Shown here piece by piece: positions 54,850 through 64,000 of a stretch of 64,000 nucleotides of DNA. Position 1 is the stretch's first letter. Every line of letters begins with the position of its first letter. Location of the stretch: contig CM077672.1 of assembly GCA_039707655.1 (NCBI GenBank), positions 200,732,537-200,796,536 of the forward strand, in the 5' to 3' direction. The notes below the pieces were generated by a model, which saw only the letters and a program-made list of their open reading frames with translations, was not told where the DNA came from and made no database searches. A program made the translations under genes and the position numbers. The DNA comes from Elymus sibiricus. Taxonomy: Eukaryota; Streptophyta; Magnoliopsida; Poales; Poaceae.

Positions 54850-57372
54850 ACCTCCACGGCCGAAGCGGCCATGGCCATGGCGCTGTCGAAACCACAGCCA
54901 CCGCGCACGCCTCGCCTCGCTGTCTTGTCCTCTGACTCCGCCTCGACGCCGTGGAGCTACACGCCGAAGCATGTGACCTCAGGAAGCCATGTAACGCTGT
55001 CATCATCGTCTTCTTCCTCCTCGGCCGCCAAAGATCACCGCCGCCATTCCTCCTCTCCGGCGCCTCCCCGAGCCCGCTGAGCAGCCCCTCATGATAGCTG
55101 TGAGCTTTTGATCCGTTCTCCCCTTGCTCCCAAGCTCGATTGCTTGCTGTAGCCACCGATTTCACCAAGGCTGAAAGTGCTCCTCCGCACGAGCTCGACG
55201 TCGGTGATGCTCCGGTGACCCATGGCTCCTGCCGGCATGCCCAGTAGACTCAGGCGAGCGCGTAGATGTCGTAGGTGCCAAGCATGCATCGCCACAGCCA
55301 CCGTAGCCCCGATCCCGAGCTCACCCGAGCTCCGGCAACCGCAAAGGTCAATGCCGGCGACGTTTCCGGCCACCCCAGCTTGCCATGTTCGCTCTGTTGG
55401 AGGTGCACGGGCCTGGGCTTCACGTAGATGCCCTCCGCCGTCCATTTGGTCGCCCGAGGAGGAAACCCGTCGCCCTCCACCATCTCTGGCTTCGCCAGCG
55501 ATGAGTCGCCGGTCAACTCCAGCGACTTTGACCCCGGTTGACCATTTTTGACTCCCCTCTGAGTCACTGACATGTGGGGCCAGCCCCTGGGTTAATTAGG
55601 TTAATCACTTAATTAGCACCAACAGCCGCTATTAGTGAAGTGAGCCACTGACCAGTGGGTCCCACTGGTCAGGTTTGACCTGCTGAGGTCATCTTGACGT
55701 GTTGCTGACACAGTAAATATTTCCTGTATTTTAAATAAATTAGAAAATGATTTATCTATTTAAGAAAATGTTTAAAACTTCTAAAAATCATAGAAAATAA
55801 TCCATAACTCCAATGAAAATATTTTATATATGAAAAGTGATCAGAAAAATATGAAGAATCTGTTTACGGCACTTTCATGCATGTTTGAATAAGTTAACAT
55901 CACCAACTAGGACAACTTATGATTAGGGCAATTTATGAAATAGCATCTGGAGTGGAAATTTGATCTTGTTTGAATTCCACTTCAATTAACCTGGCAACAT
56001 GTTGCACTAGGTCAATCCAGTACCTTAACATGACATATCATCCATTTGGTTGTGCATTGCACTGATTGTTGTTCCTTCTTTGTTTGCCGGTGTTTGTTCC
56101 TTCTCGGTAGAAGACAATTCCGACGTAGTGATCGTTGACATTGATGGAGTGCAGTATCATCTTCGGAAGTGCCAGGCAAACAAACCCCCTTGAGCATTTT
56201 GATACAATCCCACTCTCTCGCTCCTGCTCTCATTTATTGCATTAGGACAACAATGATTCTACTGTTACATGTTTCGGTAGTTGAACCCATTGCTCTGCAT
56301 GACCTGTCATTGTCACAGTAAATAGCTAAACCTTCCTAGCATGATTAGGAGTTGCTTAAGCCATGTTGTGATTTCACGCATGCCATGCTTGCTATTGCTT
56401 AGAGTTGTGTCAGGTCTGATTCATCTGGGATGAATTGGAATGGTTGTGATCATGTCCTACTATTGAGAGTTAAGTGTGTGAACATGTTTTGGTAAAGGTA
56501 GCGATGAGAGGCCATGTAGGAGTACATGGTGGGTTGTCTCATTGGGACCATCATTAAGAACCGAGTTCTGTGTATGTTATCCAAGAACAGTTACTACCAC
56601 ACATTGGGCTCCAGGTACTCCAAGCTCTCTCGACTTATTAATCGCCTTGATCTCTGTCCAGGAGTTGCAACTAGTTTCTGGTGTTTGTAGGATGTGCTAT
56701 TGGCCATACCAAGCATAGTACTACCTGACGGGGTGGACTTGGGATGGCTAGGCACGTGGCACGGTGTACCAAGCATAGTACCATCCATCGAGGCAGACAT
56801 GGGAACCCTGCTCACATCGTTTGGGGCCGTGATAGAAACTTCGGTCGGACTTCCCTTGCGGATACAACCTCAAATAGGTGATAAACCTGAACTAGAATCT
56901 TGCGTGGTTAGTCAAGTTTTGGTCGACACCCTCACCATGCCTCCGCTTGAAGGTTGCCGAGATATATGACGTGTATATGGTGGTAAATGGTGAGAGTGTG
57001 TGTGAAGAAGTACACCCCTATAGGGTTAATGATCTATTCGAATAGCCGTGTCCGCGGATATGAACTACTTGGAGACCTATATGGTTCATAGACAACTTAA
57101 AGGGATACTCTAAAATGCGTAAGATAAGTGCGAGTGCGATGGATGGCCTTCTCGTAGGGAGACGGGAGAGGATCCATAGTAGTGTATTGTTGTGGTGACT
57201 GGTGGACTCGTGTTCGCTCTCTCACCTCAAAGAAATTACTGGTAGTCATAGTATAGGTTAGCCAAGAGTCAAAGCTAGCATTCTGTAGTACACCCCACAA
57301 TCCCCTCATTGATACTGATGCATACATAGATAGTTCTGATGTAAGTCATGCTGAGTACCTTTGTACTCACGG
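54850..57372 (+). repeat. Gypsy A 3' LTR, second segment
   Basis: It continues the LTR after the hAT element with a GC-rich leader (54860-55560), an A/T-rich part, and the shared block with TATTCGAATAGCCGTGTCC (57015-57060). It is cut at 57372 by a solo LTR with duplication CACGG. Confidence 0.78.
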
Positions 57373-60300
57373 TGTAGTGACCCGACCTCAAACGGTCAAG
57401 CCTCTGTGTATCTGTGCCATCCCTGGATCAGTATGCTGGCACACACAGTACATCAACGTATATATCAAAGTGCAATCACATGTATAAATAACGTAAAACT
57501 GATATATACCTCATAAGTCTCAGCGGAAACAAACAAACGGGTGTGGAGTCCTATCAATGCCATCGGCAGGTTGAGTGTAGACCGTAACCCTATATCGTAA
57601 CTCTCTCATCGTAGAAAAATCTTGCAACATAATACGTTGCAGCCGTGTAGGTCAGTACATTGAATGTAGCGGCAAGATCACAAATAAGAGAAACAGATGA
57701 TAAAACTATTCTATATGCAATATGGCTTTGTGGCTCTGTGTCTAAATTTTGTTTGCGTAAAAGTTGCTTTTATTTTCCCTACATCAAAGGAATAACAGGA
57801 GTCTTTACTACAGAGTTATCTACTATGACATGGTTCCGCCAACCGATGTCTCATAGCCCAAAACAATTCTATGTTGCCCACAATTAATTGTCAGTCCAGT
57901 GTTGAGAGTTCCGAGATAGATCCAAGTCCAGAGGCTCAAATTGTCCGTAACCGGGGACACGGCTAATCGATTAGGTTTTAACTCTGCAGAGTGTTGTGCA
58001 CTTTACCCACAAGATTCGATCCCTCTTTTTACGTTCTCGCACTTCAGGGTGTTTGAGAACAAGACGATCGAAACATGGTCTTCCGAAGAGTTCCTCTGAC
58101 CACTGTCCGGTGCTCATCCAATCCTACCGTAGTTCTACATCTGCTAGCACTGTCCCAGCCAGAGTCACAACTAAGGTCAACCAAGCCAGAGCCCATAATG
58201 ACTTGCGGTTGCACAGGTAAGCTTCTGGGCATGAAGTATTCTTCTATCTCTTTGAGTCTGGGTGGAGCTTTCCGCATGATATCACGGCGCTTCTCCGGAA
58301 TCACTGAGTACTGGACGCACCATATGTACCCTTCTTAACCATTCTCCACCCGGAGATATATTGAATTCTTGTCTCGAGTCTTGAAGTCTTGAGGTCTTGT
58401 AGATGCAAGCCTTGAAGATGCCATCTTGAAGTTGTCGTCATTGACGTAGAGTCCTCCTTCTCACACCACTCACGAACTCTCATACCAATCCCCGTCTACT
58501 GAAGTGTAGCATTAAAATAAATGACGTTCCCGGGCTTGGTTACAGGGGTGTGGGTTCCTACCTCATGCTTCTACTCAACTACAAGATTCAATATACTACT
58601 AGACGAAATGGTGAAATGGTGACACTAAATGCAATAAAAACATAGGTAAGAAAATATGGTCAAAGTGAACTTGCCTGGTAAGTTGATGAAGTTTATAACG
58701 CTCTCAGAAAAATACTTGGTAGAACTATTCGTCACTCCGATGAAATCTGTAATAAACAGACATAGCATTCACATAAGCAAACATCCTAGCAAGCAATTCT
58801 AGCACTCAAAATAACAATCAACAAATAAAATGCAATAAATAAAAATCATTGAAGGACACCAATTAAAATCTAAGGAAAACTACACAAGAAAACATAAAGA
58901 ACCTACTAAGAAAACTTTTTGACTCAACTACAAAATAGTTTTATCCTAAGTAACTTAACAACAAAGAAAATACTAAACTAATAAATTAACAGAAAAGAAA
59001 ATATAAAACAACTAAGTTAACAGGAAGTATTTTCCATAAACTTTTACTAGCAAAAGAAACAAATAAAAAGCTTTTATAAAACCCTATTTATAACCTATGC
59101 AAGTTTTACTACAAAACTAAAGAAACGAAATTAATAAAATTTATTTTAATTACAAATAAAAGTGACTACAGTTCCTAACAGAAACAAAGTAAAACTTGTC
59201 AAAAGTTGCAAAAAGAAATAATTAAAACAAATAAAAACTAAAGAATTAAGGGTAAAACAAAACTATAAGTAAAAAGGTACTGTTTTGCGAAAACCCTAAT
59301 TTAAAATAATCTAAAAATAAATCACTAAATGCTACTAGATAAATAATTCAATAAGAAAACAGTAGCAAAAAGAATTACTCAAAAATATATTTTAAAACTC
59401 AAGATATGGCCAAAATAGTTATTTGAACAAATTTCATCAAATTCAAATTTAAACAACTCAAATTTGAAATCCAATTACACCAACAGAAACTTCATAAAAT
59501 TTTGAAACTATGGCCAAAAGAATCACTCAATTTGGATCTAAAACATAAAAGATATTAAAGATCTAAAATTGGAACTAAATCTATTTTTAAAATAGAAACT
59601 AAAAAAAAAGTAACCCTACGGGTCGGCTAAGGCCACGTGGCAAAACCCTATTGGCCAGGAGGTGTGCGCGACAGGAGCTAAGCAGCGGTCAGCCGAATCA
59701 TAAGGGTTTCTGCTAAATAGAGATAAAACAAACGGTGCGGGTGGTTTAACTGAAACGGACTAAAAACCGAGCTAGTAACTAAAAACCCAACCATTCGTTT
59801 AAAACTAATCTGGGCCGTTGCTATTAGATCTAACGGACAGGGAGGGGTGGCCGGCTTACAGTGGGCGGCGGTGAAGTCCGGTGAGGTCGGCGACGTCGAC
59901 GGTGTGCGGGTGGCGATGCGGGCGGCTTCTCCAGGGGGTCTCCGGCGTCGGGAAGGGCTCCGTTCGACTCAGACGACGACGGCGATCATGATGGTGGTCG
60001 ACGGTGAGCTCGGGGATGACGGACTCGAGCGGGGCGAGTTCAACGGGAAAAAGGTCGAGGAGGTGCGGGTGAGCTTGAAGGGGCGGGTGGTGGACTCAGG
60101 GAGAGGTGAGGTGGTCGGGAGCGAGCTCTAGGGCATCAATGGCGTCGGCGGGAGTCTCGGACTCCGGCGAGGAATTCCGGCGTCGGGAGGAGAGCTAGGA
60201 GTGGGCTTTAGGCAGGAATCAATCGAGGGCAAGGGGTATATATAGGGGGCGGGGTGCTTGGAGGAGGGGGCGAGGGGATTTGCGATCCCGAGAGATCCGA

Positions 60301-61405
60301 GTTTCCGGCGGCGTCTTGGACGTGCTCTGGCATGGGGAGGAAGAAGATGGGTGCGGGCCCCGCTGTCAGCAACAGAGGTGAGCGAGGGAGGAAGCGGGCG
60401 ACCGGGCTGAAGCGGCTTCGGCACGCGGAGGGGACTTGGGCCGAATTGCTGGCTGGGCCGAGCGGCTAGCGCTGGCCTGGCCGGCTGAGGTCTCCCTTTT
60501 TTTATAAAAATAGAGAAGAAAAAGGTTAAAGGAAAAGAAAATAAAAATAATATATAGACATATTATATATCAAAATGATCAGAAAAATATTTCCTAAAAT
60601 ATGAACTATTTTTCAGGGCCAAATAAAATTCACAGAAAATCTCAAAATTCAAACAGTGCTACTGTTGCATTTAAAATGCAAATAAAATTATTCTAAAATA
60701 TCAAAATGATTTCAAAAAAATTCTCCATTTTTCTGTTGAAGGGAATCATGTTACCCTATTTTCCATATATTTTCTTTTTGGAGAAAAATAATTTGATAAA
60801 AACCCTCAAATGAATTTGAATTTGAATTTCAAACCATTTGGAATTCTTTTCTGTTTTTACTAAGCCAAATATATTTCAAATGCCCCTGAATATTTGAAGT
60901 GTCATATTACTTCTCTCTTTTGAATATTTCCAGGGGTTTTTAAATTTGAAAATTCAAATAACTTCAAATTGAAAGTGGGTTTCAAAATAATTTCAAAGGA
61001 ACATTCTATTTGATTCTCCTCAACTTCCAACTCATATTTCATATAACTTGAAGAAGTCATTTTATCTCCCCTCATGAAAATCATTGAGTTGCCTAAAGTT
61101 TATGGATTTGAAATATTTTCAAATGGAATTCAAATCTTTTCGAATCCCTTTTTTTCATTTCTTTAAATGGAAGAAGTCATATTATCTTCACTCTAGGGTT
61201 TTGTAATGAAATGAATTTGAATTCATTGAGAACAAAAATGCAAAGTGAAAGTTTGGGAAAGTCATTTCATTCCCTCTCATTAAACTTTCAAAAAGTTTCA
61301 AATTTCACTCACTTTTAGTCAAACAGTCAAACAAACAACCAAACAATCATTCCTATTTATATAATTAATATAACATTCCAAAATTTAGAATTTTGGGATG
61401 TTACA
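57373..61405 (-). mobile_element. Solo LTR of a long-LTR Gypsy element (4,033 bp), reverse orientation
   Basis: On the minus strand it starts TGTAACATCCC at 61405 and ends GGTCGGGTCACTACA at 57373. The target-site duplication CACGG is perfect at 57368-57372 and 61406-61410. It holds a minus-strand TATA box, a GC-rich leader (60200-59820), and the shared LTR block in reverse (57944-57991). Start and layout resemble the LARD LTRs, but the sequences are clearly different families. No internal sequence is present. Confidence 0.92.
60237..60245 (-). promoter_or_regulatory. TATA box of the 4.0-kb solo LTR
   Basis: CTATATATA on the minus strand, followed by a GC-rich leader with the C/T-rich start typical of these LTRs. 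Confidence 0.6.
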
Positions 61406-61410
61406 CACGG

Positions 61411-62212
61411 TTGCTTAATTTATGTTTTTGCAGAGCAGACTTATGTCTCACTAGTTGTTCCATGTGGAGTTCGACGTTGACCGAGTAGCTTGGGAATCCC
61501 AGACAGAGGTCTGGTTCCTATGGAGGGTCTTGTAGATAGACAGGCTTCCTAGTCTTCTTTCTTTTCAACTATCTGTACTTTATGCTTCCGTTTCTTGTAT
61601 GACTTTGTATGTTCAGTCATGAGGCCTGTGTTTGCAATATCATGTTATGTATGGTTCTTCCGAGCCTTATCTATAGTTGAGTTGTAGAGTTATGTTGTGA
61701 TGCCATGTTGTACAACACATACTTGCATGTTATGCGTACGTGTAATATGTATTGCTATGTGTGGGGTTCAACACCTAGTTGTATGCCTTTGGTAGCCTTT
61801 CTTAAAGGGAAATGCCTCCTAGTGTTTCCACTGAGCCCTGGTAGTTCGCTACTGCTCTGGAACACATGGATTGACTGACATGTGTCCTTCTTTGCTCATG
61901 TGTCTGTCCCTATGAGGAAATTTCACGCGGTGTTTACTATAGTCCTTGTAGCTTTGCTACGACTTGGTTACACTCGCTGCTGGCCGACGTCTGTCCCTAT
62001 ACGAATGTGCCACCTTGGTTCACAACTAATCCTGTCTATTTGGGTTCTTTGAAATATGGTTGCTAGCTACTTATTCATATAAGCTAGAGACAAAAGGTGC
62101 AAACGGTCCGGCCAAGGTAAGGCGACAGCCGTGTGAACCCTGCGTGAGTCTCAGGGTACTTATATGGTTTGTTTCAGCTAGATCCATGTGCCTTAGGATT
62201 GGGGTCCCGACA
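61411..62212 (+). repeat. Gypsy A 3' LTR, last segment
   Basis: It resumes after the solo LTR and ends GGGGTCCCGACA at 62212. The next five bases, TCTGC, should be the target duplication; the other copy would be left of the missing 5' LTR. Confidence 0.78.
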
Positions 62213-62946
62213 TCTGCACACGCTCATCAACTGTATTAGGACATTGATTCTTGCTAAGTGTCCTGCCATGTGACATTGGGAGAAAACCTTTCTTTGCATT
62301 CTCGATTTTGAACCTCTTTAAAACCTTGTCAATGTATGTGCTTTGGCTCTGCGCAATTAGACGTCTTGATCTATCTCTATAGATCTTTATGCCCAATATA
62401 TAAGCTGCACCGCTTAAGTCTTTCATCAAAAACACACTTTTCAATGAATCTTTTATTGTGCTAAAAAACTTTACATCATTTCCAACTAATGTCATCCACA
62501 TATAAGATTATAAATGCTACAGAGCTCCCACTAAACTTCTTGTATACACAAGCTTATTCATCATTTTTAATGAAGCCAAACTCTTTAACCACTTCATCAA
62601 AATGTTGATTCCAGCTCCTTAATGCTTGCTTCAAACCATAGATAGACCTTTGAAGCTTGCACACCTTTCTGGCGTCCTTAGGATCGACAAAACCTTTTGG
62701 TTGCATCATAAATACCTCCTCTTTGAGATTTCCATTTAGGAAAGAAGTTTTGACATCCATCTGCCATATCTCGTAGTCGAAATATGCTGCAATTGCCATC
62801 ATAATCCGCACAGACTTTAGTATTGCTACTGGTGAGAAAGTTTCGTCATAATCAACTCCCTCAACCTGCGAAAACCCTTTCGCAACTAGCCTTGCTTTAT
62901 AGATAGTAGGATTACCATCCGTGTCCATTTTCTTTTGAAGATCCAT
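62213..62946 (-). pseudogene. pol: Copia reverse transcriptase, truncated
   Basis: From about 62946: KARLVAKGFSQVEGVDYDET, FSPVAILKSVR, YEIWQMDVKTSFLNG, KLQRSIYGLKQA. The active site YVDD is encoded near 62493-62504, where a small deletion shifts the frame. The downstream part (FLMKDLSGAAYILGIKIYRD, STYIDKVLKRF) continues to the junction at 62213. A stop near 62555 adds to the decay. Confidence 0.9.
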
Positions 62947-63470
62947 TTACATTATATGGGTTTCACACCATTTGGAGGCTCAAACAAGTTCCAAACTTGA
63001 TTCTCGTACATGGAATCCATTTAGGATTGCATGGCCTTAAGCCATTCTTTTGAGCTAGGCACCACCGTCGCTTCTCTGTAGTGCGCAGGTTCATCTTCCT
63101 CTAATATGAATATTTCATTGTGAAACCGCTCAGGAGGTTCGCTAACTCTTCCTGACATATGCGGTTCAGTTATAGGCTTAACTGGAGTTTCTACAACCAG
63201 TGTAGTAACTTCTGGTTTAGTTGTGCGAACAACTTCTGGAACAAATTTTAGTTCGTTAGTCCATCTTACTTTGACTGGAGATTCTGTAATCTCGTCAAGC
63301 TGTACTGTCCTCCCACTTACATCTTTAGCGAGAAATTCCTTCTCGAGAAAGTGTCCATTCTTTGCGACAAACAGTTTGTCCTCATACTTTTGGTAGAAGG
63401 AATACCCAATTTTCTCCTTGGGATAACCAACAAAGTAACATTTGTCTGCTTTGGGGTCGAGCTTATTTGG
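62947..63470 (-). pseudogene. pol: Copia linker between integrase and reverse transcriptase
   Basis: Read through stops, the minus strand encodes the usual linker: YPKEKIGYSFYQKYEDK, a P/E/V-rich stretch, and SSKEWLKAMQS before the RT start. Stop codons near 63471, 63015 and 62948 break the frame. Confidence 0.7.
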
Positions 63471-64000
63471 CTATAAATGGTTTACATAAGTATCACAACC
63501 CCAAATCTTGAGATGCGACAAATTGGGTTTCTTCCCATTCCATAACTCATATGGTGTCGTCTCGATAGACTTAGACGGTGCTCTGTTTAGTGTATATGTT
63601 GTTGTTTCAAGTGCATATCCCCAAAATAATAAAGGTAGATTGGTAAGTGACATCATTGACCTCACAAAGTCTAACAAGGTTCGGTTACGCCTCTCAGACA
63701 CCCCGTTCCTCTGCGGAGTTCCGAGAAAAGTTGTGAAACAATTCCACGATCACTTATATGTTTGCTAAACTCATGACTTAGATATTGTCCTCCACAATCT
63801 AATCATAGAAACTTTATCTATTTTCCATGATGATTCTCTACTTCGTCCTAAATTTTTTTGAACTTCTCAATTGTTTCAGACTTATGTTTCATTAAGTAAA
63901 TATAACCATATCTACTCAAAACATCAGTGAAGGTAATGAAGTATAAATATCCACCGCGCGTCGGTGTGCTCATAGGACTGCATACATCACTATGTATTAT
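63471..64000 (-). pseudogene. pol: Copia integrase core and C-terminal part
   Basis: Core motifs read from the window end: YFITFTDVLSRYGYIYLMKH (first catalytic Asp), then after stops LDCGGQYLSHEF (second Asp). The region with the catalytic Glu is shifted, and VSERRNRTLLDFVRSMM follows at 63701, with NRAPSKSIETTPYELW and LKIWGCDTYV to the stop at 63471. The zinc-binding part is beyond the window. Confidence 0.88.

Larger units (their letters stand above)
30088..62212 (+). mobile_element. Long-LTR Gypsy element 'A', 3' part, hosting all insertions between 31012 and 61405
   Basis: Its own sequence is in pieces: internal region 30088-31011 and 44021-44210, then a 3' LTR split into 44211-44918, 54850-57372 and 61411-62212. 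Removing the inserts gives an LTR of about 4.0 kb, starting TGTCATAGCCC and ending GGGGTCCCGACA. The LTR end abuts a Copia pol at 62213. The internal remnant has no coding frame, so it may have been a non-autonomous relative of long-LTR chromovirus-type elements. The 5' portion is missing. Confidence 0.75.
62213..64000 (-). mobile_element. Copia retrotransposon pol, degenerate, interrupted by Gypsy A
   Basis: Integrase and reverse transcriptase are read on the minus strand. RT is broken at 62213 by the end of Gypsy A; the rest of RT, RNase H and the 3' LTR are not in the window. It is a family different from the SIRE-like remnant at 15497-21781. Confidence 0.88.

Noticed and set aside
59847..60469. 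GC-rich plus-strand frames resembling exons
   Set aside because: They are antisense to the leader behind the minus-strand TATA box of the 4.0-kb solo LTR and lie fully inside its TSD-defined borders.

Overview
This window is transposon-dense nuclear DNA of a large-genome grass, most likely a Triticeae species (wheat, Aegilops, barley or rye group). I infer this from the element types: Tat- and Athila-type Gypsy elements, Gypsy LTRs longer than 4 kb, a large retrotransposon derivative (LARD), a SIRE-like Copia element and a large CACTA element. No intact host gene was found. Almost every base can be assigned to a mobile element or to a gene fragment carried by one.

Layout. (1) 1-10852: a minus-strand Tat-lineage Gypsy element whose gag-pro-pol frame is continuous apart from two in-frame TAG codons. 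A 142-bp tandem array and a plus-strand spliced gene, antisense to the element, lie between pol and the out-of-window 3' LTR. (2) 10853-11804: a truncated Gypsy LTR. (3) 11805-15496: the 3' end of a second Tat-like element with a decayed antisense gene of the 'putative gypsy type transposon' family. (4) 15497-21781: a minus-strand SIRE-like Copia remnant with 3' LTR, envelope-like ORF and gag tail but no pol. (5) 21782-30087: two Athila-type pieces in opposite orientation, so their 1.5-kb LTRs form a large inverted repeat. (6) 30088-62212: a long-LTR Gypsy element (called Gypsy A here) that received several insertions. These are a complete LARD with 4.6-kb LTRs (31012-44015, TSD GTTTC, itself holding a solo LTR with TSD CATTT), a hAT element (44919-54842) that in turn holds a CACTA element (46124-54309, TSD CCA), and a 4.0-kb solo LTR (57373-61405, TSD CACGG). 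(7) 62213-64000: a decayed minus-strand Copia pol into which Gypsy A inserted.

Most notable content. The Tat element carries an antisense gene whose six exons join in phase with canonical splice sites. The supposedly non-coding LARD interior holds two degenerate ORFs that look paralogous to each other. The CACTA element carries fragments of two host genes, recognisable as actin-related protein 7 and 40S ribosomal protein S5 (uS7), beside two different tandem repeat arrays. Target-site duplications give a clear order of insertion on the right: Copia, then Gypsy A, then LARD, hAT and solo LTR, then CACTA inside hAT and a solo LTR inside the LARD. All family calls come from reading motifs; no database search was run.
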